Assembly: GCA_007745635.1 (NCBI GenBank)
Contig: CP036272.1
Span: 2,252,370-2,316,369, forward strand
Length of the DNA stretch: 64,000 bases
Direction: 5' to 3'
Source: Stieleria bergensis
GTDB lineage: Bacteria > Planctomycetota > Planctomycetia > Pirellulales > Pirellulaceae
Part shown: in pieces, positions 16,953 through 25,650 of the stretch
Layout of the letters: every line of letters begins with the position of its first letter
Position numbering within the stretch: position 1 is the stretch's first letter
Notes under the pieces: generated by a model
Told to the model about the DNA's origin: nothing
Database searches by the model: none
The model's input: the letters and a program-made list of their open reading frames with translations, nothing else
Position numbers and translations under genes: made by a program

Positions 16953-19580
16953 ATGACTCCGATGATGAAGCAATACCATGAAGCAAAAGCAGCCTGTGGT
17001 GACGCACTGCTGTTGTTTCGCATGGGCGATTTTTACGAACTGTTTTTAGACGACGCCAAGAACGCTGCGCGCGTTCTCGGTCTGACGCTGACCAGTCGCG
17101 ACAAGGATAGTGACAATCCAACCGCCATGGCTGGGTTTCCGTACCACCAACTGGATAACTACCTGTGTAAGTTAATCCAGGCTGGCTTTCGCGCCGCGGT
17201 TTGCGAGCAGGTCGAAGATCCCAAGCAAGCCAAGGGGCTGGTCAAACGCGAAATCACGCGCGTCGTCAGCGCCGGCACGTTGACCGATGAAGGCTTGTTG
17301 GATCCTCGCGAAGCAAACTACGTCGCCGCGGTGCTGGTCCAGCCCGGCGGCAAAAACGAGGATGCGGTCGCGGGCATCGCCTGGGCGGAGCTTTCCAGCG
17401 GCCGATTTTGCGCCGGCACCTTTCCAGTGGCTCGCATCGAGGACGAACTGGCTCGCATTGGACCTGCGGAGGTGCTTTACCGCGATGACGATGCGTCGTT
17501 TTCCCCGGATACCACTGCTCCCTGGTCCTGGACCGCTCGGCCGACGTGGAGTTTCGCCAAAGACGCCGGTCACGAGACACTCTGCAAGCAGTTTGCAGTC
17601 GGATCGCTGGAAGGCTTTGGATTTCGTGATGATGATGTGGCAGCCGTGCGAGCTGCGGCCGGCGTGCTGAGTTATCTTCAGGAAACACAGCCCGGTGGAC
17701 TGGAGCACTTTCGTGCCATCTCAGCGCATCATCGCAGTGGCGTGATGGAGATTGATGCCAGCACGCGGCGCAGTCTGGAAATCACGCAAACCTTGCGCAC
17801 CGCTTCACGCGAGGGATCCCTGGTCGATGTCATTGATATGACGTGCACCGCAGCGGGATCGCGCCTGTTGGCCGATTGGATCGCAGCCCCGTTGATTGAG
17901 ATCCCACGCATTGAAGCGCGGCACGATGTTGTCACTGAATTTGTCAACGACAACATGCTGCGTCACAATTTGCGCACCCTGCTGAAAAAGACATTTGATG
18001 TCACCCGTCTGTTGGCCCGCGTTGCCACGGGCAGGACCGGACCGCGAGATCTGCAGCAGATCGAACGCACCTTGAAGGGGCTTCCTGAGATCAAGCAGAT
18101 GCTGGCCGAGCGTGCGCCTAAACGCTTGCGACACTTGGAATCTCATTTGCACCTCTGCCCCGAACTGGCTGAGCGGCTGCATGCTGCGCTCGCTGACGAA
18201 TGTCCGCTGAATGCCTCCGATGGTCATTTCGTGCGGCAAGGCTACGACAGTGATCTGGACGCGTTACGTGAGCTTGCTGCCGGTGGGAAGCAGTGGATTC
18301 TGAACTACCAGCAACAGCAGATGGAGCAGACCGGAATCCCGAACTTAAAAGTCGGATTCAATAAGGTCTTTGGCTACTATCTGGAAGTCACCAATGCGCA
18401 CAAAGAAAAAGTGCCAGAGGGCTTCATTCGCAAGCAAACACTCAAGAACTGTGAACGCTATATCACTGCGGACTTGAAAGAGTACGAAGAGAAAGTGCTG
18501 GCCGCGGACGACAAGGCCGATCAACGTGAGCAAGAGATTTTTGTTCAGTTGCGTGAACTGGCGCGATCGTATTTAAAGACGCTACAGGAAATTGCTGAAG
18601 CGATGGCGGAGCTGGATGTGCTGTGCGCGCTGGCAGAACTTGCCGCGCAGCGGAGTTGGGTGCGTCCTCAGATGACCGATGATTCGGTGTTAACGATCCA
18701 GGCCGGCCGGCACCCGGTGCTCGATATCACCATGCCGCAGGGAGAGTTTGTTCCCAACGATTGCACACACAATCCAGAAGCCGGCATGATTTTGCTGATC
18801 ACCGGTCCCAACATGTCTGGTAAAAGCACTTACATTCGCCAAGTTGCATTGATCACCATTCTGGCTCAGGCCGGTGCCTTTGTTCCTGCCAGTGAAGCGG
18901 TGATTGGGATTGCTGATCGGGTGTTCGCGCGAGTCGGTGCCAGCGATGAACTGAATCGGGGGCAGAGCACGTTCATGGTGGAGATGGTCGAAACGGCTCG
19001 CATTCTCAATACGGCAACGCCGCGTTCGTTGGTGATTCTCGACGAGATTGGTCGGGGCACCAGTACGTACGATGGTTTGTCCTTGGCCTGGGCGATCACT
19101 GAGCATCTGCACGAGCAGATTGGTTGCCGCACGATGTTTGCCACGCACTATCACGAATTGACTCAGCTGGAAGACTCGCTGCCACAGGTCGCCAACTTGA
19201 GTGTGGCGGTCAAGGAGTGGATGGATGAAGTCGTGTTCTTGCACCGGATTGTGCCAGGCGGCGCAGACAAGAGTTACGGCATTCATGTCGCGCGTCTTGC
19301 GGGCGTCCCAGCTGCCGTCAACGAGCGCGCCAAGCAGGTGCTGGCGCAGTTGGAATCCGATCCATTTAGTGGGCCGGGACTCACGCGGATTGATGCTGCT
19401 CAGTCCACTGTGCCAGCTCAGGCGGCTGGCAACTATCAGCTGACCCTGTTTGGCTTTTCAGATCATCCGGTACTCAGCCAGATCCAGGAAGTTGATCTCG
19501 ACAGCATCACTCCCCTGGATGCCGTGCAATTCTTGTTGCAAGCTCAGAAGCAACTGCGCGAAAACCCCGCCGTCGAGTAG
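16953..19580 (+). CDS. mutS: DNA mismatch repair protein MutS
   Basis: An 875-residue, full-length MutS. The mismatch-binding N-terminal domain carries GDFYELFLDDA, including the Phe-x-Glu motif that stacks on mispaired bases. The clamp and lever domains follow (for example GFNKVFGYYLEVT). The ATPase has Walker A GPNMSGKST at about residue 618, then DELNRGQSTFMVEM and Walker B LVILDEIGRGTSTYDGL, and FATHYHELTQL. The C-terminal helix-turn-helix region is present (VNERAKQVLAQLE). MutS recognises replication errors and recruits MutL, which is not in this window. The start ATG is the only sensible one, with MTPMMKQYHEAK as in homologues. No oddities were noted. A sulfatase gene follows after 88 bases. 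Confidence 0.98.
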   Translation: MTPMMKQYHEAKAACGDALLLFRMGDFYELFLDDAKNAARVLGLTLTSRDKDSDNPTAMAGFPYHQLDNYLCKLIQAGFRAAVCEQVEDPKQAKGLVKREITRVVSAGTLTDEGLLDPREANYVAAVLVQPGGKNEDAVAGIAWAELSSGRFCAGTFPVARIEDELARIGPAEVLYRDDDASFSPDTTAPWSWTARPTWSFAKDAGHETLCKQFAVGSLEGFGFRDDDVAAVRAAAGVLSYLQETQPGGLEHFRAISAHHRSGVMEIDASTRRSLEITQTLRTASREGSLVDVIDMTCTAAGSRLLADWIAAPLIEIPRIEARHDVVTEFVNDNMLRHNLRTLLKKTFDVTRLLARVATGRTGPRDLQQIERTLKGLPEIKQMLAERAPKRLRHLESHLHLCPELAERLHAALADECPLNASDGHFVRQGYDSDLDALRELAAGGKQWILNYQQQQMEQTGIPNLKVGFNKVFGYYLEVTNAHKEKVPEGFIRKQTLKNCERYITADLKEYEEKVLAADDKADQREQEIFVQLRELARSYLKTLQEIAEAMAELDVLCALAELAAQRSWVRPQMTDDSVLTIQAGRHPVLDITMPQGEFVPNDCTHNPEAGMILLITGPNMSGKSTYIRQVALITILAQAGAFVPASEAVIGIADRVFARVGASDELNRGQSTFMVEMVETARILNTATPRSLVILDEIGRGTSTYDGLSLAWAITEHLHEQIGCRTMFATHYHELTQLEDSLPQVANLSVAVKEWMDEVVFLHRIVPGGADKSYGIHVARLAGVPAAVNERAKQVLAQLESDPFSGPGLTRIDAAQSTVPAQAAGNYQLTLFGFSDHPVLSQIQEVDLDSITPLDAVQFLLQAQKQLRENPAVE

Positions 19581-19668
19581 CTGGCGCTGCGCCAGCGAGC
19601 GATTGGAATCGGTGTATACTGTCTGCTTCTCCGCTTCCCTTCCCTGCTCTTTTGATGTGGTTGCTTCG

Positions 19669-21486
19669 ATGCAAATACGTTCTTTGATCGCACTCTGGAT
19701 GTGCGTTGTGTTTTCGAACTGTCTGTTCGCTCAGGATCGCCCCAACATTCTTTGGTTGACTTGTGAAGACAACAACGTCAACTGGGTGGGATGTTATGGC
19801 AATCCTCACGCAGACACGCCCAACATTGATGCGTTGGCCGGTGAAGGCTTCCAGTACATGAACTGCTACGCCAATGCACCCGTTTGCGCTCCTTCGCGAA
19901 GCACTTGGATCACCGGCGTGCATGCGTTGTCGATGGGCACTCATCCGATGCGCAGCCGATATCCGATTCCTCATGATCGGATTCGTTATTACCCCGACCT
20001 TCTGAAAGATGCCGGTTACTATGTCGGTAACGCGCGCAAGACCGATTACAACATCGGCGGCCGTGGCGATGGTGAAGCTTGGGATACCAACAAAGTTGAC
20101 TTTGGGAAGTTAAAGCAAAAGCAACCCTTCTTCATGGTGATCAACAGCACCAAGTCGCATGAATCAAAAGCATTCGGCGACGTCAATCGCTCACAGCACG
20201 ATCCCAAGAACGTTCGCCTAGCCAAGTATCATCCCGACATTCCCGGGATTCGCAATAACTATGCTCATTACCATGATCAAGTCAAGAAAATGGACGCCGA
20301 CATCGGCGACGCCCTGAAAAAGTTGGAAGACGCTGGCTTGGCTGAAAACACCATCGTGGTTCACAACTCCGATCATGGCGGAGTGATCGCGCGGAGCAAA
20401 CGCTTTTTGTTCAATAGCGGAACTCACTGCCCTCTGATTGTGCGCATTCCTGCAAAGTACAAACACCTGCGTCCTGCTGAACCGGGAAGCAAAATCGAAG
20501 ACATGGTCAGCTTCATTGACATGACCAAAACCTGGTTGGACCTCTGCGGTGCGGAAACACCTGACTACTTACAAGGCCGCGTGTTTCTCGGTCCCCACAA
20601 GGAATCTCGTCAGTATCACGTCTCCTTTCGCTCCCGGATGGACGAACGCTGTGATAACGTGCGTGCCATTCGTGACAAGCGATTTCTGTACATCCGCAAC
20701 TACATGCCCTACGCGCCTTGGGGCCAGCATCTTAATTACCTCTGGAAAATGGAAGCCACCAAGGCATGGCAGCGGTACCACGACGAAGGGAAAACCGATG
20801 CCGTCACCGGACGCTTCTTTGGCACCAAGCCCATGGAAGAACTGTATGACGCCACGGTCGATCCTGACAATGTCAACAATCTGATTGATGATCCGCAGTA
20901 CGCTGCCGACATCAAGCGGCTGCGCACTGAACTTGATCAGTGGCAGATTCGCCACTATGACGCCGGCTTACTGCCCGAAAGTGAGATTGTTCGCATGAGT
21001 GAGCAGGCGGGGAAAACGATCTTCGATGTCGTTCGAGATCCAGCACTCTACGACGTTGAATTGTTGCTCGCGGCATCACGTCGCGCGATGCAGCAAGATC
21101 CTGGCCAGTTGCCCGCTCTGTACAAGGATTTAACGCACGACGACGCTGGCGTGCGATACTGGGCAACCGTAGGCTGTTTCTATCTTCAGGGTGAAGCGGA
21201 TCTCGACATGGACTTGATTCGCAAGCAGTTGAAAGACGCGTCACACCATGTTCGCGTGATGGCTGCTTGGATCCTGTATCGTGCCGGGGACAAGGACAGT
21301 GCGGCAGAGTGCTGGAACGACTTGCTTTCCAACGACTCCTATGCCTCGCTCAAGATCCTTAATGTCATCGACTGGATCGGTGACGGGACCGAGCCCTACG
21401 CGGAGGCCATTCGCAGCTGCAAGTTCAGCCACGGCGGCTATGTGGGACGGATGCAGGAGTACATGAACCTGCAGCCCAAGAAGTAA
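19669..21486 (+). CDS. secreted sulfatase with C-terminal repeat region
   Basis: About 605 residues. A signal peptide (IALWMCVVFSNCLFAQ) is followed by the sulfatase N-terminus RPNILWLTCEDNNVNWVGCYGN. The formylglycine motif is CAPSRSTWITG with Cys73, so the active site would be made by a sulfatase-modifying enzyme acting on Cys. Metal and substrate residues include HNSDHGG. After about residue 440 the protein departs from a plain sulfatase and shows helical HEAT-like repeats (VRYWATVGCFYLQG, VRVMAAWILYRAGD), a layout common in planctomycete sulfatases of the heparan N-sulfatase-like group. Likely role is desulfation of marine polysaccharides; substrate is unknown. The frame is open back into mutS, but the ATG at 19669 gives the signal peptide. 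Confidence 0.93.
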   Translation: MQIRSLIALWMCVVFSNCLFAQDRPNILWLTCEDNNVNWVGCYGNPHADTPNIDALAGEGFQYMNCYANAPVCAPSRSTWITGVHALSMGTHPMRSRYPIPHDRIRYYPDLLKDAGYYVGNARKTDYNIGGRGDGEAWDTNKVDFGKLKQKQPFFMVINSTKSHESKAFGDVNRSQHDPKNVRLAKYHPDIPGIRNNYAHYHDQVKKMDADIGDALKKLEDAGLAENTIVVHNSDHGGVIARSKRFLFNSGTHCPLIVRIPAKYKHLRPAEPGSKIEDMVSFIDMTKTWLDLCGAETPDYLQGRVFLGPHKESRQYHVSFRSRMDERCDNVRAIRDKRFLYIRNYMPYAPWGQHLNYLWKMEATKAWQRYHDEGKTDAVTGRFFGTKPMEELYDATVDPDNVNNLIDDPQYAADIKRLRTELDQWQIRHYDAGLLPESEIVRMSEQAGKTIFDVVRDPALYDVELLLAASRRAMQQDPGQLPALYKDLTHDDAGVRYWATVGCFYLQGEADLDMDLIRKQLKDASHHVRVMAAWILYRAGDKDSAAECWNDLLSNDSYASLKILNVIDWIGDGTEPYAEAIRSCKFSHGGYVGRMQEYMNLQPKK

Positions 21487-21790
21487 GTAACTTCGTCGGG
21501 AGCGTGCTTTGTCGGGTGCTGTGCTTGCACGCACCATTTGCTTCGTCGGGAGCCGTGGTTGCACGCACCACATGCTTCGCACCCGACCTTGTTGGCGTGC
21601 AATTGCGAGTTTGTTGGGCATCTAGGCGTGCTTGCACCACTGCTTTGAAGATCTTCGAATCCGGTGGTGCGGATGCGTAAAACCCACGTGATTGCGGCCC
21701 AACGGTGCGCTGCGATTTCATTGGTGCGTGCAAGCACAGCACCATGCGAACCCAGCCTCGGTTCGATGGTGCGAGCTCGTCCGGCTGATG
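21487..21790. repeat. intergenic repeat cluster with a 21-bp inverted pair
   Basis: This non-coding gap between two convergent genes is made of related short repeats. GTGCTGTGCTTGCACGCACC plus A at 21516-21536 recurs in inverted orientation at 21722-21742 without mismatch. CTTCGTCGGGAGC occurs at about 21491 and 21542, and TGCACGCACCA recurs between them. A stretch near 21628-21665 (GTGCTTGCACCACTGCTTTG and following) resembles the repeat at 31579. The cluster looks like REP-type or non-autonomous palindromic elements. Confidence 0.85.
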
Positions 21791-23509
21791 TTAGCGAGCT
21801 GCATCGGCCATGACGGCCAGATCATCTTTGCCCACTCGCGTGCAGAACTCACCCAGCGACTCGCCTTCGTTCGCGTTGGCTTTGAAGGCGCCGGCAATGG
21901 CGATGATTTCGCTGGCCAGTTCATCTGAGGGCACGAGGTCTTTGTAGATGTAAGCCAGGCGATTGCCCAACCAGCCGCCGCCAGCGAACAGTGTGTACTT
22001 GTCCTTCGCTTTGCCAACCAGGGCAATGTCAGCGTTGTACGGGCGAGCACATCCATTGGGGCAGCCGGTCATGCGGATCGTAAACCGTTCCTTGTCCAAG
22101 CCCAGCTTTGCCAGCGGTTGTTCGAGATCGTCCATCAGGCTTGGCAAGCGTCGTTCGCTTTCAGTGATCGCCAAGCCACAGGTGGGCAACGCCACGCAGG
22201 CCATGGACCAGCGACGCACGGTGCTGGTGTCTTCGGTCGTCGGCACGTTGTGTCGCTGAATGATTTCGATCAGCTGATCTTTTTGCTCGGGTTCAACATC
22301 GGTGACAATGATGCTTTGATGGCCGGTCATACGCAGCTCAGTGCCGAAGGTCTTGCAGATTTCTCGCATCATGGCCTTCAGCTGGATGGTGTCGTTGTCG
22401 AGCAAGCGACCGTTTTCGATATTCAGGCCATAGGACCATTTGCCGTCGCCTTGGTCTTGCCAGCCCATGTGATCGTCGACACCGGTCACATCATCTTCGG
22501 TGCAATCCTCGAGTGCGTATCCGAGGTACTCTTGGACTTTGGCGCGAAAGGCATCGACACCCATTTCATCGACCAAGTACTTCATTCGAGCCACTTTGCG
22601 GTCTGCTCGATTGCCATGATCACGCTGCACCATGATGATCGCCTTGCTGACTTCGGTGGTCTGCTCGGGAGTGCAGAATCCCAGGCGTTTGGCGAGTGCT
22701 GGATAGGTGCGTTTGAGCGCGGGCGTAGTGCCCATGCCGCCGCCAACCAAGACGTTGTAGCCAATGATTTTGTCATCGCGAACGACAGCCAGGAAGCCCA
22801 GGTCCTGGGTGTAGATGTCAATGCAATTGTCTTCCGGTAATGCGATGCCCATCTTGAACTTACGCGGCAGGTAAGTGGGGCCGTAAAGCGGTTCTTCGAC
22901 GGGGCCGCCGCCTTCCAATGTCTTTTCGCCTGTCTCTTGATCAATGACCCACAGTTCGTGATAGGCCGGAGTCTTGGGAGCCAGGTCTTCCGTCAGTTGG
23001 TCCGTCAATTGGTTCAACTGCTGATGCACTCCGTCGGCGCGTTTGGCTGGGCAGCACATGATGTTTCGGTTCACGTCACCACAGGCAGCCAAGGTTGACA
23101 ATTGCATCTTGTTGATTCGATGAATCGTCTCGCGCAGATCCTTTTTCAGGATCCCGTGCAGTTGCAGCGTCTGACGCGTGGTGATTTTCATGGTCGAATC
23201 ACCAAGTTCATCACACAGGTCAAGCTGGGCCAGCATTTGATCGCTGGTGATGCGGCCGCCCGGGATTCGGCAGCGCACCATCATGGCAAAGGCTTTCTCC
23301 TTGCCAGCTTTTTTCATCTCAACGCGCTTGTCACGATCGTCTTGCTGATAAGATCCATGGAACTTAAGCAGCTGAATGTCCGAGCTTCCGAAGTGCGACG
23401 TGTCGTTGGCGAGTTCTTCGCCAATGGTGCCTCGCAAGAATTCGCTCTCTGTCTTGATTTTTTCGACAGCGCTGAGCTTTTTTTCGGGTTTGGGGGTGTC
23501 TGTGGACAT
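21791..23509 (-). CDS. sir: assimilatory sulfite reductase, sirohaem/4Fe-4S hemoprotein
   Basis: About 572 residues. It carries the two nitrite/sulfite reductase ferredoxin-like half-domains and the sirohaem/4Fe-4S signature: CVALPTCGLAITESER and, further on, MTGCPNGCARPYNADIALVG, which together give the CX5C...CX3C cluster ligands. Sirohaem and substrate-binding basic residues are in MKITTRQTLQLHG and CGDVNRNIMCCPAKR. The reaction is the six-electron reduction of sulfite to sulfide for cysteine synthesis. Whether electrons come from ferredoxin or an NADPH flavoprotein cannot be read here, as no partner gene adjoins. The long frame reaches 23824, but the ATG at 23509 (MSTDTPKPEKK) fits the family; the upstream part is repeat-rich noncoding DNA. 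Confidence 0.94.
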   Translation of the reverse strand: MSTDTPKPEKKLSAVEKIKTESEFLRGTIGEELANDTSHFGSSDIQLLKFHGSYQQDDRDKRVEMKKAGKEKAFAMMVRCRIPGGRITSDQMLAQLDLCDELGDSTMKITTRQTLQLHGILKKDLRETIHRINKMQLSTLAACGDVNRNIMCCPAKRADGVHQQLNQLTDQLTEDLAPKTPAYHELWVIDQETGEKTLEGGGPVEEPLYGPTYLPRKFKMGIALPEDNCIDIYTQDLGFLAVVRDDKIIGYNVLVGGGMGTTPALKRTYPALAKRLGFCTPEQTTEVSKAIIMVQRDHGNRADRKVARMKYLVDEMGVDAFRAKVQEYLGYALEDCTEDDVTGVDDHMGWQDQGDGKWSYGLNIENGRLLDNDTIQLKAMMREICKTFGTELRMTGHQSIIVTDVEPEQKDQLIEIIQRHNVPTTEDTSTVRRWSMACVALPTCGLAITESERRLPSLMDDLEQPLAKLGLDKERFTIRMTGCPNGCARPYNADIALVGKAKDKYTLFAGGGWLGNRLAYIYKDLVPSDELASEIIAIAGAFKANANEGESLGEFCTRVGKDDLAVMADAAR

Positions 23510-24135
23510 CGCGCAATGGGTCCTATGGATTGGACAATCGTTGTCAGTTGGGGACTGGTCGACATCCCTTGGTCGACTTTCGCAAACTATAGCGACCAGA
23601 GCCGATTGAGACCATGCCGAGCGGCCAGCCAGCCATGCGACAGATGCCCATTTTCTGCCCGCATGAACTGCTCGGCGAGGCGACTGGCCGACAAATTGAC
23701 GCACTGGCTCGATCGCCAAGCCCGGGGAATGGTCGACGCCGAGGGTGTTTTTCAGCGGCGCAGCGGTGTTCGCATGGCTCAAAACTCGCTCTGTTCGGCT
23801 CAAAACATGCTCAGTACGGCTCAAAACATGCTCTGTACGCAGCCTGGCGACGCACTGTCACACCGATGCACGCTTGTTTAGACCGCCTTTGGTTCACGTG
23901 GGTTCACCGCTGCGACGGTCTGTCAGCCTGGTGATGTTGGTGGCAGAACCGACGGTCGACCCTGGATGGGGTAGACGATTTGGTCAGATTCGACAAACTA
24001 TCGCCTCCTCCAGTGTGGATCGTTGCTTGCGTCAAATGATTTCCGGCTATCGGCCGGCGCGGGGCAACCGCAGCCCCGATTCCTCGCACGGATGGGTTGA
24101 CTACAAACGCACCTTCGGACGACAGGTTTAGCACC
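23510..24135. other. 626-base divergent region between sulfite reductase and folD genes
   Basis: The region should hold both promoters. Its most visible content is the 3 x 21-bp tandem repeat at 23776-23838. Frames on both strands cross it, but none has family features or a credible start, so I consider it non-coding. Confidence 0.45.
23776..23838. repeat. three tandem copies of a 21-bp unit
   Basis: Units GGCTCAAAACTCGCTCTGTTC, GGCTCAAAACATGCTCAGTA plus C, and GGCTCAAAACATGCTCTGTA plus C lie head to tail at 23776, 23797 and 23818. The last two differ at one position. The 21-bp period equals two helical turns, so a protein could bind each copy on the same face, but a plain slippage repeat is equally possible. 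Confidence 0.93.
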
Positions 24136-25041
24136 ATGGCGGCAGAGATCTTAGACGGCAAAGCAATTGCAGGCGAAATTCGCCAAGAAGTGGCTGCTGA
24201 TGTGCAGGCGTTTACTGCTAGCGGTGCACCGGCACCCTGCTTGGCCGCCGTGCTGGTGGGGGAAGATCCCGCCAGCCAGGTCTATGTACGCAACAAATCG
24301 CGAGCCTGCGAGAAAGCTGGGATCGAAGGTCGAACCCATCGCTTGCCAGCTGATGCCGGCCAAGATGCCTTGCTCGGATTGGTCGCTGAACTGAACGCCG
24401 ATCCGAACGTGAACGGAATCTTGGTTCAGCTTCCATTGCCAAGTCTAAAAGACGAAGCGGGGCAAGCGATGTACGACGAGCGTGAAGTGCTCGATGCGGT
24501 CGATCCGCTGAAGGATGTGGATGCTTTTTCGCCAGTGAACGTCGGCTTGCTGATGCAGGGGCGACCGCGTTTCTTGCCTTGTACGCCGCACGGGATTGTG
24601 CAGCTGTTGTTGCGAACCGGGCACCTTTGTTCTGGGAAAAACGTTTGCGTCGTTGGGCGCAGTGACATCGTTGGCAAACCAATGGCCATGATGTTGGCGC
24701 AAAAGAATGGTTCCTGTGGTCCTGAAGTCGCCAACGCGACGGTCACCCTGGCACATAGTCGAACCGCTGACTTGGCCGCCGTTTGCCGCAGCGCAGAGAT
24801 CCTGATTGCGGCCGTTGGCAGGCCCAAGATGATCACCGCCGACATGGTGCGTCCCGGCGCTGTTGTCATCGATGTTGGGATCAACCGCGTCGATGATCGC
24901 TTGGTGGGCGATGTCGATTTCGATGCCGTTGCGGAGGTCGCCGCCGCAATCACCCCGGTGCCTGGTGGCGTTGGTCCATTGACGATTGCCATGCTGCTGC
25001 ACAACACCGTGATGGCGGCCAAGCTGCAAAGCGGCCGGTAG
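24136..25041 (+). CDS. folD: bifunctional methylenetetrahydrofolate dehydrogenase/cyclohydrolase
   Basis: About 301 residues. MAAEILDGKAIAGEIRQEV is the usual FolD N-terminus. The catalytic region is VLVGEDPASQVYVRNKSRACE with the conserved Tyr and Lys, then GILVQLPLPSLKD. The NADP-binding fold has CVVGRSDIVGKPMAMML, and the C-terminus has TPVPGGVGPLTIAMLL. FolD interconverts methylene-, methenyl- and formyl-tetrahydrofolate, feeding purine and formyl-methionine synthesis. Its presence with beta-RFAP synthase elsewhere in the window suggests parallel tetrahydrofolate and tetrahydromethanopterin routes. The frame opens at a TTG at 24097; the ATG at 24136 fits homologues. Confidence 0.97.
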   Translation: MAAEILDGKAIAGEIRQEVAADVQAFTASGAPAPCLAAVLVGEDPASQVYVRNKSRACEKAGIEGRTHRLPADAGQDALLGLVAELNADPNVNGILVQLPLPSLKDEAGQAMYDEREVLDAVDPLKDVDAFSPVNVGLLMQGRPRFLPCTPHGIVQLLLRTGHLCSGKNVCVVGRSDIVGKPMAMMLAQKNGSCGPEVANATVTLAHSRTADLAAVCRSAEILIAAVGRPKMITADMVRPGAVVIDVGINRVDDRLVGDVDFDAVAEVAAAITPVPGGVGPLTIAMLLHNTVMAAKLQSGR

Positions 25042-25254
25042 TCGCAGCCGAATTGTCCCCCACTGCTTGTGCTGCGTGGTGATTTGTCCTGCGTGGCGCC
25101 TCGTTGGCGATGTTTCGTTAGTGGAACCGCTTGGCGATCGCCACGCCTCTGATGGTGTTTGCGACCGATGGTGAGGGAGACCGGCGGTGGGACGCGTCAC
25201 CGTTGCCCCGCCGTTTGCGACGCTCTGGAAGTGGGGCAGGTGCTTGGCAAGCGA

Positions 25255-25647
25255 TTAACGGCGATCGAAGTAACGCAGCACATTGACCATGATGGAGATC
25301 GTGCAAGCGGTTAACAATGGCATCATGACGATAAAGACGATGAACGATGCCCAGGCCTTGTTGCCTTCACCGTCGACGCTCTCGGTTTTGAAGTCGCGTC
25401 CCAGCAGTGTTGAAAGCTCTTCCTGAATGATCGGAACCTTGGCAGCATAGACCAGAGCTGCCGAAAGCAAAGCGAACACGCCCACGACGGCGAACATCAT
25501 TGTGAAGCTCACTTGCAGCCGATCAGAGGATTGGTCGATTTGGCTGACGCGGCGCACTTGGTCGGAACGTTGTCCGGCATTCCCGATGGCGGCGTTTGAG
25601 TCTTCTGGAGAAGGCTGCTGTGACGAGCTGGGCGGGTTGCTTGGCAT
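25255..25647 (-). CDS. two-helix membrane protein of unknown function
   Basis: About 130 residues. The first 45 are Ser/Pro/Gln-rich and likely disordered. Two transmembrane helices follow: FTMMFAVVGVFALLSAALVY and, after a polar loop, ASFIVFIVMMPLLTACTISI. The C-terminus is short and basic (VLRYFDRR). I do not recognise a family. Its start lies 4 bases after the stop of the upstream membrane protein gene, so the two are probably translated from one mRNA and may form a complex. A GTG at 25650 directly before the ATG is an alternative start. Confidence 0.72.
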   Translation of the reverse strand: MPSNPPSSSQQPSPEDSNAAIGNAGQRSDQVRRVSQIDQSSDRLQVSFTMMFAVVGVFALLSAALVYAAKVPIIQEELSTLLGRDFKTESVDGEGNKAWASFIVFIVMMPLLTACTISIMVNVLRYFDRR

Positions 25648-25650
25648 CAC

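Noticed and set aside
23510-23824. N-terminal extension of sulfite reductase
   Set aside because: It runs through the 21-bp repeats and has no similarity to the family; MSTDTPKPEKK is the likely start.
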